Assembly: GCF_023168165.1 (NCBI RefSeq)
Contig: NZ_BQYJ01000008.1
Location: 62,001-126,000, forward strand
Length of the DNA stretch: 64,000 nucleotides
From: Niallia sp. NCCP-28
GTDB lineage: Bacteria > Bacillota > Bacilli > Bacillales > Cytobacillaceae
Direction of reading: 5' to 3'
Shown here in pieces: positions 8,979 through 17,721 of the stretch; position 1 is the first letter of the stretch; each line of letters starts with the position of its first letter. The position numbers were made by a program, and so were the translations under genes. Under the pieces are notes generated by a model. The model saw only the letters and a program-made list of their open reading frames with translations, searched no databases and was not told the origin of the DNA.

Positions 8979-9365
8979 ATGTGGAATGACTTTAAACAAT
9001 TTGCGATAAAAGGCAATGTAGTAGACTTGGCTGTTGGGGTTATTATCGGTACCGCATTCAGCAAAATTGTCAGCTCATTAGTAAATGATGTAATTATGCC
9101 CATTATCGGGGTGTTAATAGGAGGAATTGATTTTACCTCTTTAATTTTCCGCCATGGTACCGCAATTATTAAATATGGAACCTTTATTCAGACTATTTTA
9201 GATTTTTTTATTATTGCTTTTTCCATCTTTTTATTCGTGAAATTAATTAATAAGTTAAAGAAAAAAGAAGAGATCAAAGAAGAAGAGAAAAAAACAGATG
9301 CAACAGAAGAATTATTGATGGAAATTAGAGATTTGCTAAAAGGTGATATTGTTCGAGAAAAATAA
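8979..9365 (+). CDS. mscL: large-conductance mechanosensitive channel
   Basis: Membrane-tension-gated channel that releases solutes on hypo-osmotic shock. It begins [20 protein letters not shown], the standard MscL amphipathic start and first membrane helix (about 15-45, [20 protein letters not shown]), has a short periplasmic-type loop, a second helix (about 70-90) and a charged cytoplasmic bundle ([14 protein letters not shown]) at the C-terminus. The 128-aa length is normal. Ribosome binding site AGAGGAGGAATACTT precedes the ATG. Confidence 0.95.
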   Translation: MWNDFKQFAIKGNVVDLAVGVIIGTAFSKIVSSLVNDVIMPIIGVLIGGIDFTSLIFRHGTAIIKYGTFIQTILDFFIIAFSIFLFVKLINKLKKKEEIKEEEKKTDATEELLMEIRDLLKGDIVREK

Positions 9366-9441
9366 TATGTTTAATATGAAACTATTTTAATTTATTGGCG
9401 TATATAATCTAAATACTTATTAATATTATGGAGTGAAAAAA

Positions 9442-10080
9442 ATGTACGTACATAGCGCTAGAAACGAGCATATGCCTGCTGTATTAAAAACATTTGCTTT
9501 ATCCTTATTGATTGCATTTGTTGGAACTTTAGTCGGCAATTATATTCCCCCATCTTTATTTTTGCCATTGTCTATTTTAGAAATTGTTTTGCTTATTATT
9601 GCATTCTTTTTGCGAAAAGGAAAATCTTTATCCTATTCCTTTTTGTATACATTTACGTTTATATCAGGAATAACTACTTTTCCGATTGTAGCGCATTATA
9701 CCTCTACCATCGGCGCTAATTTAGTGCTTACTGCATTTGGAACTACTACCGTTATTTTTGGAGGTCTGGCTTTATATGCCACTACAACGAAAAGAGATCT
9801 ATCCTTTTTAGGCGGCATGCTAATGGCAGCACTTCTCGCTTTAATTGCAATATCCATTTTCCATATTTTCTGGCCGCTTAACTCTACAGCCATGCTTGCT
9901 TATTCTTTTATTGGCGTTTTAGTATTCAGCGGATATGTATTATTTGATTTCAACAGAATGAAACATTACGGAATCTCAGCTGAAGAAGTTCCCTTAATGG
10001 CTTTAAATCTATATCTAGATTTTATTAATTTATTTATTAACATTCTCCGCATTTTCGGCATTCTTTCCAATAAAGATTAA
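9442..10080 (+). CDS. yetJ: Bax inhibitor-1 family channel protein YetJ
   Basis: Seven-helix membrane protein of the Bax inhibitor-1/TMBIM family; the B. subtilis homologue YetJ is a pH-sensitive calcium leak channel. The order of hydrophobic segments and the conserved C-terminus MALNLYLDFINLFINILRIF with the paired aspartates of the pore (including YVLFDFNRMKHYG) match. ATG 9442 is preferred over the in-frame GTG at 9433 because the GGAG of the ribosome binding site then lies 8 nt upstream. It gives 212 aa, close to YetJ. Ends in a bidirectional terminator. Confidence 0.9.
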   Translation: MYVHSARNEHMPAVLKTFALSLLIAFVGTLVGNYIPPSLFLPLSILEIVLLIIAFFLRKGKSLSYSFLYTFTFISGITTFPIVAHYTSTIGANLVLTAFGTTTVIFGGLALYATTTKRDLSFLGGMLMAALLALIAISIFHIFWPLNSTAMLAYSFIGVLVFSGYVLFDFNRMKHYGISAEEVPLMALNLYLDFINLFINILRIFGILSNKD

Positions 10081-10088
10081 TTTTTCGA

Positions 10089-10122
10089 AAAACTAACCTT
10101 ATTCAATTTAAAGGTTAGTTTT
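10089..10122. terminator. bidirectional terminator overlapping a stop codon
   Basis: Stem AAAACTAACCTT / AAGGTTAGTTTT with a 10-nt loop and flanking T-rich tracts. The right arm covers the stop codon (10115-10117) of the leftward 92-aa gene, so the hairpin ends yetJ and that gene at once. Confidence 0.8.
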
Positions 10123-10393
10123 CTTTTTCCTTAACCATTCTTATAAACTTTTTTGGATTATCCTTAATCAAAAAAGAAAATACGCCGCTAAGTGTATGCA
10201 AATAGAGCATATCATACTCATTCATTGTCTTTTTAAAGGAAACATCAGACACTGTGTTTAAATAAAATATTCGATTATCTGCCACTATTTTATCAGCATA
10301 TAAGACAATCTTTTTTTCTTCTTCTATAATGCGTTGTTCCGTAAATTCAATCTTTCTTGTTATAACATAATACATTAAGGAGATCTTCTCCAT
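10115..10393 (-). CDS. hypothetical protein (92 aa)
   Basis: Small soluble protein of alternating beta-type segments (KIVLYADKIVADNRIFYLN, then MLYLHTLSGVFSFLI) that could be a minimal PH-like or YcgR-like beta domain; this is only an impression. It starts 17 nt after the MocR-type regulator gene on the same strand, with a GGGGGG-type ribosome binding site about 10 nt before ATG 10393, so it is probably co-transcribed with that regulator. An internal ATG at 10375 is an alternative start. Function unknown. Confidence 0.65.
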   Translation of the reverse strand: MEKISLMYYVITRKIEFTEQRIIEEEKKIVLYADKIVADNRIFYLNTVSDVSFKKTMNEYDMLYLHTLSGVFSFLIKDNPKKFIRMVKEKEN

Positions 10394-10410
10394 CTTTTTA
10401 TCTACCCCCC

Positions 10411-11817
10411 TTATACTTTTAATAATTTGTGCACCTCATTCAAAATCTTGATTCCTTCTTTAATTTCTTTTTCATTTAAAAACGAATAGCTTAGCCGAAT
10501 ATAAGGTATATTCCGCGCCAATGGATCACAAATATTGCCTGGAACAATAGAAATTTGCTGCTCTAGTGCTTTTATCTTAAACTTTTCTACATTAATATCC
10601 TCATGAAGTTTCACCCATAAATTTAAGCCTCCCGCTGGACTGTCCCACTGAAATTGGTTAAGAGACAACTCCTTCTCCATCACTTCTTTTCTAAGTTGTA
10701 TGGCAATCCTAAGCTTCTCCATATGCCTTTGCACTCTTTCAGATGTTAAGTAATATAAGAAGGCCTTTTGATTTAACAAAGGTGTTCCGTTATCTGCTAA
10801 AGCTTTTCCTTTTACAAGCCATTTTATTAAAATAGGATGGGCTAAAAGTGCACATATTCTCAATCCAGGAGCTATATATTTGCTGAAGCTTCTTAAATAG
10901 ATCACATAGCCGCATGGATCATAGGTAAAAATAGGAGCAGGCGGATCTTTAGCAAAGTAAATTTCATGAAAAGAATCATCCTCTACAAGAATACATTGAT
11001 ATCTTTCCGCAAGTTCCACCAACTGTTTTCGTTGTTCAGTCGGCACTGTATATCCTGTTGGATTATGAAAAGTAGGATTCATATAAAATAGTTTCGGCTT
11101 GTACTTTTTCATATACCATTCTACCTGTTCCAATGAAAATCCTTTTATAGACAAATCAATAGGCAAAAGTTGTGCGCCTCTATTAAGAAAAATATCCACA
11201 GCCGCACTATAGGTTGGCGAATCAATTAGCACATAATCTCGAGACTGCACAAAGACCTTTGCAATAATATCTATTCCCTGCTGCGCTCCAGTTGTAATTA
11301 AAATGGACTCTTCATGAATATAAAAATCATAGTATTTTTGAAAATAAACAGAAAATCCTTTTAGCAGCTCCTTATCCCCTTTTACTGGTGCATATGTCCC
11401 TAAAAGCTGAGGATATTGATCAAATACTTCTTTCACATGTTCTGATAAATACCGGTTGGGCAATAGCTTTGGATCAATTAAAGACGTAGAAAACATATAG
11501 TTGACCGGTTTATTATGGATATCTGACAGATGGCTGTTTTTTATATAAGAATAAATTTTGGGTTCGTTTAATATATTTTGCTGCTTTTTTTGATTGGCAG
11601 CATGTTTTTGCACATAATATCCAGACTTATCCTTCACGTATACATATTGGCTATCTTTTAACACTTGAAATGCCTTTAACGCTGTTAACCGATGAACACC
11701 TAACTGGCTTGCCAATGTACGAATAGATGGGAGCTTGCTGCCTTCTTCCCACTCTCCTGTCTGTATTCGCTGAATCATATAATCACATACTTGCTGATAC
11801 AAAGGAATTCTAGCCAT
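10411..11817 (-). CDS. MocR-type PLP-dependent transcriptional regulator
   Basis: Fusion of an N-terminal GntR winged helix (residues 1-75; LYQQVCDYMIQRIQTGEWEE, LPSIRTLASQLGVHR) to an aminotransferase class I-like domain (about 110-460). The PLP lysine lies in YLRSFSKYIAPGLRI and other fold-type I marks are YMNPTFHNPTGYTVP and LVEDDSFHEIY. Such proteins act as ligand-responsive regulators rather than transaminases. It is divergent from an EamA transporter gene, the same arrangement as B. subtilis ydfD-ydfC, and a tandem direct repeat at 12006-12039 is the likely binding site. Ribosome binding site AAAGGAGGATTAAATAA precedes the ATG. Confidence 0.9.
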   Translation of the reverse strand: MARIPLYQQVCDYMIQRIQTGEWEEGSKLPSIRTLASQLGVHRLTALKAFQVLKDSQYVYVKDKSGYYVQKHAANQKKQQNILNEPKIYSYIKNSHLSDIHNKPVNYMFSTSLIDPKLLPNRYLSEHVKEVFDQYPQLLGTYAPVKGDKELLKGFSVYFQKYYDFYIHEESILITTGAQQGIDIIAKVFVQSRDYVLIDSPTYSAAVDIFLNRGAQLLPIDLSIKGFSLEQVEWYMKKYKPKLFYMNPTFHNPTGYTVPTEQRKQLVELAERYQCILVEDDSFHEIYFAKDPPAPIFTYDPCGYVIYLRSFSKYIAPGLRICALLAHPILIKWLVKGKALADNGTPLLNQKAFLYYLTSERVQRHMEKLRIAIQLRKEVMEKELSLNQFQWDSPAGGLNLWVKLHEDINVEKFKIKALEQQISIVPGNICDPLARNIPYIRLSYSFLNEKEIKEGIKILNEVHKLLKV

Positions 11818-11884
11818 TTATTTAATCCTCCTTTTGATCAAGCATTAACGGGCTTTTGGCTCCCGCCTAAAGAATAATAAAAGA

Positions 11885-11979
11885 AAACGAAAAATCTAGA
11901 TGGGCAGAAACTTGCTCGTAAAAGCCTGATTATTTGGACTAACAATCAGTCGGGATGAAAAAACACTGATTGAAGTTCC
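11885..11979 (-). repeat. dispersed intergenic repeat, family 1 copy A
   Basis: Best-preserved leftward copy of an approximately 95-bp element: on the minus strand it reads GGAACTTCAATCAGTG, then CTGATTGTTAGTCC, then CAGGCTTTTACGAG, then CCATCTAGATTTTTCG. The same ordered blocks appear at 57854-57940 and 30974-31030, with fragments at 45932-45963 and 46403-46459. It carries no ORF and lies in the divergent promoter region between the MocR and EamA genes. Confidence 0.7.
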
Positions 11980-12005
11980 CCTTTATTATTGCATCTTTTT
12001 ATTTC

Positions 12006-12039
12006 CATCTGGTCTGTTTATTAGCATCTGTTCTGTTCA
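12006..12039 (+). promoter_or_regulatory. tandem direct-repeat operator, probably for the MocR regulator
   Basis: CATCTGGTCTGTTTA (12006-12020) and CATCTGTTCTGTTCA (12025-12039) match at 13 of 15 positions and are offset by 19 bp, about two helical turns. The pair lies 35 bp before the EamA gene start. Tandem direct repeats are the usual binding-site form for MocR/GabR/PdxR dimers; which protein binds here is inferred from the divergent gene. Confidence 0.65.
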
Positions 12040-12073
12040 TTTTACCTTACTATTAGAAACAGGAGGGATTAGG

Positions 12074-12997
12074 ATGATAATTTTTTTATACAGTTTAATG
12101 TGTTTTATCTTTGGCACCACTTTTTTAGCGATAAAAATTGGTGTGGATGCAGGACTTCCCCCATTTTTTTCTGCTGGCATCCGATTTTTTCTGGCGGGAG
12201 CTATTATCTTTTTATTCTTTTTTTGGCGGAATAGTTCGACTAAAGCTTTGCTTTTGCGCAAAGAATTAATTTTCACCGGTTTTTCTTTAACCTTTATTAC
12301 ATTTTCTTGTTTATATTGGGCAGAGCAATATGTTACATCGGGAATTGCAGCTGTTCTATCGGCAACTGGACCTATATTGATTATTATGCTGCAGCGCATT
12401 ATGTTTAAAAACCGTATAGCACTGATTAGTATGATTGGCGTAGTAGTTGGCTTTATTGGAGTATTGTTTTTATTTCTTCCTGGCTTCACGATAGAGCTTA
12501 ATACAAAATGGCTAATAGGATGCAGTGTCATACTTCTTGGGGAAATTGGATATGCATGGGGTACAATCTACTCAAGCAAAGTTATAGCTGCTTTAAAATC
12601 ACATTCTCCCATTGTTTTAAATGCTGTCCAAATGATATACGGCGGTCTCTTTTTAATCATGATATCTGCTATCTCAAAAGAAAGCATCCCTTCTTTTGAG
12701 ATAAAAGGAATACTCTCTATCGCTTACTTAATTATTGCAGGCTCTATGCTTGGACATACGATATATTATTATCTAGTTGCAAAAACAAATTCTTTTTTTC
12801 CATCTACTTGGCTATATGTCTCACCCTTGATTGCTTTAGCAATTGGCTCTTTTTTTTATAAAGAATATTTCCATCCTATTATGTTTGTAGGCATTGTTTT
12901 TATTCTAACAAGTTTACTTCTAATTAATTTTCATAAAATCCAAAGTCATGCAAAAAACAAAAAAATAACCGCAGCGAAATCTGTCAACATTTCATAA
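12074..12997 (+). CDS. EamA/DMT-family transporter
   Basis: Ten-helix drug/metabolite transporter of 307 aa built from two EamA repeats. The first repeat includes GTTFLAIKIGVDAGLPP and FFLAGAIIFLFFFW; the second includes GEIGYAWGTIYSSKV and ends with YKEYFHPIMFVGIVFILTSL. The substrate is unknown; amino acids, their derivatives or drugs are typical. Expression is probably controlled by the divergent MocR regulator through the repeats upstream. Ribosome binding site AGGAGGGATTAGG precedes the ATG. A perfect 23-bp inverted repeat follows as terminator. Confidence 0.9.
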   Translation: MIIFLYSLMCFIFGTTFLAIKIGVDAGLPPFFSAGIRFFLAGAIIFLFFFWRNSSTKALLLRKELIFTGFSLTFITFSCLYWAEQYVTSGIAAVLSATGPILIIMLQRIMFKNRIALISMIGVVVGFIGVLFLFLPGFTIELNTKWLIGCSVILLGEIGYAWGTIYSSKVIAALKSHSPIVLNAVQMIYGGLFLIMISAISKESIPSFEIKGILSIAYLIIAGSMLGHTIYYYLVAKTNSFFPSTWLYVSPLIALAIGSFFYKEYFHPIMFVGIVFILTSLLLINFHKIQSHAKNKKITAAKSVNIS

Positions 12998-13010
12998 TCA
13001 AATCCTAATA

Positions 13011-13057
13011 AATAATCAAAAGGCTGTCGAAATAATTTCGACAGCCTTTTGATTATT
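13011..13057. terminator. strong bidirectional terminator with 23-bp arms
   Basis: AATAATCAAAAGGCTGTCGA... forms a perfect 23-bp inverted repeat around a single A at 13034, with T-rich ends on both strands. It closes the EamA gene; the thioesterase gene converges from the right about 130 bp away. Confidence 0.85.
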
Positions 13058-13186
13058 TTCCAGGAAATTTTTCTCTTAACTTATGTTTTCTTGGAATATA
13101 TTTTATTTTTCGACAGGAGATTTCTCTCTATTTCTATCACAAAATGCATTTGCCTTTTTATATATCGACAATACTTTTTATATTAC

Positions 13187-13696
13187 TTATTTCTTATTCA
13201 ATTTATACTTTGACGCTAGTTCTTCTGTTTCTTTTTTTCTTTGTTTTCGCATTTCAGCACGCTTTTTTCCTGATTCATATAGCTGTTTCTCTTCTTCTGT
13301 TTCTGGAATAACAGCGGGTACTTTAGTTGATTTTCCTTTTTCATCAATTGCGACCATTGTTAAAAAAGAAAGAGCACATAAATTAACCTCTCCTGTCAAT
13401 AAGTCTTCTGCCATAACCTTTACAAACACTTCCATGGAAGAATAGCCTGTATATGTAACAAAAGCCTCTAAACATACAGAGTTCCCTTCATGAATTGGGT
13501 GCAGGAAATCAACAGAATCTGTAGAGGCAGTGACAATATTTTTCCTTGCATGTCTCATTGCAGCAATTGCCGCAGTGTCATCTATATACGCCATTAATTT
13601 CCCGCCAAATAAGGTACCATATGTATTTGTATCTGTCGGAAAAACAATACTTGTTTTAATTACCAAAGATTCTTTGCAAAATTTAGACTGCTCCAT
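13187..13696 (-). CDS. ykhA: acyl-CoA thioesterase (hotdog fold), YkhA-like
   Basis: Single hotdog-domain thioesterase of the YciA/YkhA group that hydrolyses acyl-CoAs. It has the catalytic-loop pattern NTYGTLFGGKLMAYID (the active Asp ends this string), the NIVTASTDSVDF strand and the FLTMVAIDEKGKSTKVPAV core. The C-terminus is a Lys/Glu-rich helix. An open reading extends to 13777, but ATG 13696 (MEQSKFC) has GGGAGGAT directly upstream, giving 169 aa, typical for YkhA. It converges on the EamA gene. Confidence 0.9.
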   Translation of the reverse strand: MEQSKFCKESLVIKTSIVFPTDTNTYGTLFGGKLMAYIDDTAAIAAMRHARKNIVTASTDSVDFLHPIHEGNSVCLEAFVTYTGYSSMEVFVKVMAEDLLTGEVNLCALSFLTMVAIDEKGKSTKVPAVIPETEEEKQLYESGKKRAEMRKQRKKETEELASKYKLNKK

Positions 13697-13792
13697 ATAT
13701 CCTCCCGATAATAAAGAATTTAGTTTACTACTTCCATTATTATATGTGAAAAATAAAAGAAGCGTCCATATTAGCATATTTTCTTAAATTAG

Positions 13793-14728
13793 TTAACGAA
13801 AGAAGGAGTTTCGCTTTTTGGCTTTCAAAAGATCGCCCATCCACCCTTTCGACTTCAAATAAAAATAAACTCCAATTGTCGAAACAGCAATAATGGAAAG
13901 AGAAAATGGATAGCCTAAGTTCCAATCTAATTCGGGCATCAGTTTAAAATTCATCCCCCATAATGCTCCCCATGCCATAATTGGGGTACATAATGTGGTT
14001 AATACCGTAAGTGTTTTCATAATTTCATTGCCTCGATGCTGGGATACTACTTCTTCAAAATGAACCAAATTATTTAATTCTTTTTGATATTCGTCTACCA
14101 ATGTTAACCCTCTTTCAATTCGTGTACTGATTCTTTTATATTCTTTTCCATTTAAAGCTTCTTCCCCGAATGTTTCTTCTATTGCATATCTCAGTTCTAA
14201 AAAAGGAATCATAACATTTTTCCAGACAATAATTTCATGTCGCGATTGATAAACTTTTTCTAATGTCTTTATGCTATTTTTCTCTTTAATGTCCCAAATC
14301 AATTTTTCTAGCCGCTCTTCATACTGATCAATACGATATAAAATTTCCGTCATAATCGAACCTAAAATAACCATAAATCCTTCAATAGAAGATTTGCTCC
14401 TTTTCATTTCCATATGAATATTGGTATGGCTATTTAAATGGAGGCTATTATCTTTATAATCTAATGTAATTAAAAAATCCCTTGTTAAAAAAAAATGAAA
14501 AAGCTCATAATCCTCTTTGTTATCTATTTCACGGTGATAAATAAGAGAGCCGCTTATAATTTCTTTCCCTTCATTTTCTGTATTGATTTTCATAAAATTT
14601 CTCTTTTGATCTTTTAATGTTTGCGACCACCTTTTTATATCCTTATCATAGCTTGTATGTATTTCCTGCAATTCTTCCCGCTCTTTCAGCTGATACCATT
14701 CCCACTCATTTATATGGTATTTTTGCAT
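13793..14728 (-). CDS. CorA-family divalent cation transporter
   Basis: Pentameric channel-type transporter for Mg2+ or related cations. A long soluble N-terminal funnel with a coiled coil (about 120-230) is followed by two C-terminal membrane helices; the first ends in the diagnostic GMN triplet (WGALWGMNFKLMPE) and the short outer loop leads to the second (SLSIIAVSTIGVYFYLKS). ATG 14728 is chosen because GGGAGG lies 8 nt upstream, giving 311 aa, close to B. subtilis YfjQ. Earlier in-frame starts to 14797 have no such site. Confidence 0.9.
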   Translation of the reverse strand: MQKYHINEWEWYQLKEREELQEIHTSYDKDIKRWSQTLKDQKRNFMKINTENEGKEIISGSLIYHREIDNKEDYELFHFFLTRDFLITLDYKDNSLHLNSHTNIHMEMKRSKSSIEGFMVILGSIMTEILYRIDQYEERLEKLIWDIKEKNSIKTLEKVYQSRHEIIVWKNVMIPFLELRYAIEETFGEEALNGKEYKRISTRIERGLTLVDEYQKELNNLVHFEEVVSQHRGNEIMKTLTVLTTLCTPIMAWGALWGMNFKLMPELDWNLGYPFSLSIIAVSTIGVYFYLKSKGWMGDLLKAKKRNSFFR

Positions 14729-14933
14729 TATGGGATACCTCCCCCAAACCATTTTTCTTTCTAGTATTCCCTTTCTGTAAAAAGAACAAACTTGCAATAA
14801 GCTATTTTAAACATAGGTTTCTCCTTTCTTCTAAACGGGTATATAAAAATATCATCATCTTAAAATAAGGCTGTTTTCTAAAAGATTGTTTTTTCGGATA
14901 ATCCCAATGAGTAAATCCATTGTTAAAACAGGT

Positions 14934-15047
14934 TAATTGGAGTAAAAGGTGCGGGACAGGTTAGATCCTGCAGACGATGCGCCGAGGATGCTCACCTCCC
15001 GCCCCACGGAAAGCGAGTATCCTGAAACGGAAATCAATCTACTCCTT
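14934..15047. repeat. dispersed intergenic repeat, family 2
   Basis: GC-rich compared with its surroundings: GTGCGGGACAGG, CCTGCAGACGATGCGCCGAG, CCCCACGGAAAGCGAG, then CGGAAATCAATCTACTCC. I recognise this layout as a short repeat found in many copies between genes of Bacillus relatives. A degenerate copy in the opposite orientation is at 42392-42480. No ORF of any length with a ribosome binding site lies in it. It fills most of the 376-bp gap between the CorA gene and the 82-aa ORF. Confidence 0.6.
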
Positions 15048-15104
15048 TAAAAGCACCAAAATTTACGGAAACAGTCTAAAATAATAATTAGGAGGAATTA
15101 TGTT

Positions 15105-15353
15105 ATGGAAATGAAAAAAGGTTCCGTTCGCACTGCAGCTATTGTAGGGGCTGGCATTGGCAGTTTATTTATTTTCTCTCCTATGGGCAAAGACATCATA
15201 AATCGAATAAAAACAATGTTTCAATCTTCCAATCAAGAAAATTTGCTTGTTAAAGCAGGAAATCCAGATCCAGAAGATATAGGTGATAATAATATGGTGA
15301 ATGAAGGAGCCATGTACTCGGTAAATTACTATAATAAAAATATGGACAAGTAA
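15105..15353 (+). CDS. small single-pass membrane protein (82 aa)
   Basis: Hypothetical protein starting after TAGGAGGAATTATGTT. A short basic start (MEMKKGSVR) is followed by a Gly/Ala-rich hydrophobic segment (TAAIVGAGIGSLFIFSPMG, residues 10-28), an amphipathic stretch and a polar, acidic C-terminus ending NYYNKNMDK. The pattern recalls small envelope-associated Bacillus proteins of the YtxH type but I cannot assign a family. It is followed by a good terminator and is monocistronic. Confidence 0.65.
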   Translation: MEMKKGSVRTAAIVGAGIGSLFIFSPMGKDIINRIKTMFQSSNQENLLVKAGNPDPEDIGDNNMVNEGAMYSVNYYNKNMDK

Positions 15354-15403
15354 AGATTCTCTCTAACTGTCATGCTTATTCAAAAGCAGGCATATAAACG
15401 ATT

Positions 15404-15446
15404 AAAACCTTGGCAGATTTGTTGAATATAAATCTGCCAAGGTTTT
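15404..15446 (+). terminator. intrinsic terminator
   Basis: Perfect 17-bp stem AAAACCTTGGCAGATTT / AAATCTGCCAAGGTTTT followed on the plus strand by seven T. It ends the 82-aa ORF; on the minus strand it may also stop the converging sigma-factor transcript. Confidence 0.85.
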
Positions 15447-15458
15447 TTTGCTGTTATC

Positions 15459-16016
15459 TTATATATTAACTAATTTGCTTGCCATTTTTGGTTTTAATTT
15501 ATCTTTCGCCCGCTTCATTCTTGTTTTTACAGTAGAAAGGGGAAGTTTTGTTTTATCGCTAATTTCTACTAAAGTTTGATTATGATAGTAAAATAGCATA
15601 AGAGGTTCTTTATACATGATCGGCAATTCTTCTAACGTATCTATCATCTCTTCTTTTGAGCACTGATTTATTATTATTTCTTCAGGAGGCGGCATAGAAT
15701 CAGCGCTATTACGAACATATGTATAGACGGATTCTTCCCAAAACTTGTTTTTTCTTTTTTCTTTTCTCCAATAATCTCTGCATTTATTAATAGCAATGGT
15801 ATACAGCCAACTTTTTATTTTTTTATTATCTTCAAAATTGGGATAAGCAATATATGCAGATATCAATACTTCTTGATAAATATCTTCCGCCAATTCTTTG
15901 TGTTTTACTAAAGAAAAAATATAGTGGAAAATTGACTTTCCATATTCCTTTACAATTGATTCATATTTTAATGGCCTATTTTCATCACTAAATTCATTTT
16001 CGCACAAGGGGTTCAT
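15459..16016 (-). CDS. ECF-type RNA polymerase sigma factor
   Basis: Group IV sigma-70 factor of 185 aa. Region 2 spans about residues 20-90 (LAEDIYQEVLISAYIAYPNF, then KSWLYTIAINKCRDYWRKEK) and region 4 about 120-175 (TLEELPIMYKEPLMLFYYHN, then STVKTRMKRAKDKLKPKM). It directs transcription of a small stress regulon. No anti-sigma factor gene lies directly upstream or downstream, where one is usually co-transcribed, so its control is unclear. Ribosome binding site AAGGAGGAAAAGGAAGA precedes the ATG. Confidence 0.9.
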   Translation of the reverse strand: MNPLCENEFSDENRPLKYESIVKEYGKSIFHYIFSLVKHKELAEDIYQEVLISAYIAYPNFEDNKKIKSWLYTIAINKCRDYWRKEKRKNKFWEESVYTYVRNSADSMPPPEEIIINQCSKEEMIDTLEELPIMYKEPLMLFYYHNQTLVEISDKTKLPLSTVKTRMKRAKDKLKPKMASKLVNI

Positions 16017-16258
16017 TCTTCCTTTTCCTCCTTCCCCTTCATAACGCCTTTACTAAATAAACGAACTTCCGAATTGAATCCCCTACAGTTTTATAAATTT
16101 TTTTATAATTTATAGCTATTTTTGTATAAATCGCAGCTTTTAAAATTATCAGCCGCATACCTTCCGCTTTCCATGGGCGAACAGCTCAGGGTCTATTTCC
16201 CCATTTTTCTGTTGAAAACAGCAAACTTTGAGAAACAGCCTAATTTATTTATTGCCTG

Positions 16259-17587
16259 TCATTGCACCCTATTGTTAACAGGAGTAAGCCAAATGGAAAA
16301 ACCCATTTTTTTGCATATAGTCATATAATGTAAAAGAGCTAGGATAACTGCTCCTAAATTCATGCCGATCGCTATCCCCCCCATTTGCAGCTGACTTAAT
16401 GACCCAAGATAATAGATGGCGGCATATGAGAAAGCAGTAGACCAAATCGTATGGATAACAGCATCTTTTAACAGACCAAAACCAATTAAATAGGCCTGCA
16501 TTGGAATAATAAAATAATGCAATAAAAAATATGGCCATAATAGCTGAACAATAACAGCTGCTTGAGATGAATGAAAAAATCTAGATGTGATGGGCTCTGC
16601 AAAAAAATAAAAAATGCTTACAGCAATAATTCCATATACTGCGGTAATCCCTACTATTTGCTGGAGCAGCTTCTGCAATTTCCGGTAGTTTTTATTTGCA
16701 TATTCTTTCGAAACAGTTGGAATCAACATCGTCATAAACGAGTGAGCTATAAAAGAAGGAAAAAAGCCAATTGTTAAAGCAATCCCTGCTAACATGCCAA
16801 AAAGTTCTGTTGCATTAGCGGCTGTAATGCCTGATGCAACAAGGGCTCCTTTAATTAAAAAAGGCTGGATAGCATGTGTTAAGGCGTGAAAAATCCTAAG
16901 CCCAGTCGTCGGAACTGAAACAGACAATAGATCCTTCCAGATAACCCGCCCGCTCAGCGAACTGTTTTTTTCTTTTTTTAAGCGCTGATATTGAAGAAAA
17001 AACATATGCATTAAATAGAGAAAAACTACAATATCACTGCCAACTATTGTGCAAAACGCAATTAAAACAGAGGTATCTAAATCAAAGGAAAACCATTGGA
17101 ATAAAAACACAAGCATTCCAAGTTGAACAATCTTCCGCAAAAAATTGGATGCTGCAATTTTCCCCATTTGCTGTTTGCCCATAAAGTAGCCTCGTGCAAT
17201 GCTTGTAAATGAAATAATAGGGAGCATTAATAACACAAGCCACTTAAGCATGGGATGATAGGAATGGAATATAGGAACAAAAGGAATAATGACAGCAGCT
17301 AAAATCGTTAAAAAAATCGTAAAAATAATCGTCCATTTTATCACTTGATGCAGCATTGTTTGATGATATTTTGCATCTTTTTCTGCAATAAATTTCGAAA
17401 TAGAAATAGGCAATTCAAAACTGGCCAATAATACGATTAAAAAGATTGTCGGCAAAACAGTCATAAATAGTCCTAATCCTTTTTCCCCCAACTCTCTTGC
17501 CATTACCATATTAATCAAAAACTCCATGCACTCACCAAAAAACGCCGTTACAATTAATAAAACAGTTCCTTTATAAAATGCCTTCAT
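16259..17587 (-). CDS. ykvU: polysaccharide/lipid flippase of the SpoVB-MATE type, YkvU-like
   Basis: Polytopic membrane protein (442 aa, about 12-14 helices) of the MOP flippase superfamily. It begins MKAFYKGTVLLIVTAFFGEC and continues with VMARELGEKGLGLFMTVLP and ELPISISKFIAEKD, the conserved start of the SpoVB/YtgP/YkvU group. The length is nearer to B. subtilis YkvU (about 445 aa, sporulation-associated) than to SpoVB (about 518 aa). It probably moves a lipid-linked precursor or an amphiphilic compound across the membrane. ATG 17587 follows AAGGGAGAATTCG; upstream in-frame codons to 17677 lack a site. Confidence 0.8.
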   Translation of the reverse strand: MKAFYKGTVLLIVTAFFGECMEFLINMVMARELGEKGLGLFMTVLPTIFLIVLLASFELPISISKFIAEKDAKYHQTMLHQVIKWTIIFTIFLTILAAVIIPFVPIFHSYHPMLKWLVLLMLPIISFTSIARGYFMGKQQMGKIAASNFLRKIVQLGMLVFLFQWFSFDLDTSVLIAFCTIVGSDIVVFLYLMHMFFLQYQRLKKEKNSSLSGRVIWKDLLSVSVPTTGLRIFHALTHAIQPFLIKGALVASGITAANATELFGMLAGIALTIGFFPSFIAHSFMTMLIPTVSKEYANKNYRKLQKLLQQIVGITAVYGIIAVSIFYFFAEPITSRFFHSSQAAVIVQLLWPYFLLHYFIIPMQAYLIGFGLLKDAVIHTIWSTAFSYAAIYYLGSLSQLQMGGIAIGMNLGAVILALLHYMTICKKMGFSIWLTPVNNRVQ

Positions 17588-17721
17588 CGAATTCTCCCTT
17601 AACAATACTTTTTTCATGAATAAACACAAAAAAGATGTTCTTAGTCTCAAATGCTTTTTATCATTTATATGAGACAAGTTATTAAAATATTTTTATATTT
17701 TTAAATAGACGAGGAAGATTC

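Noticed and set aside
12037-12531. 164-codon antisense frame inside the EamA transporter gene
   Set aside because: Opposite strand to a clear transporter gene; Lys/Ile/Asn-rich, no family resemblance, no ribosome binding site.
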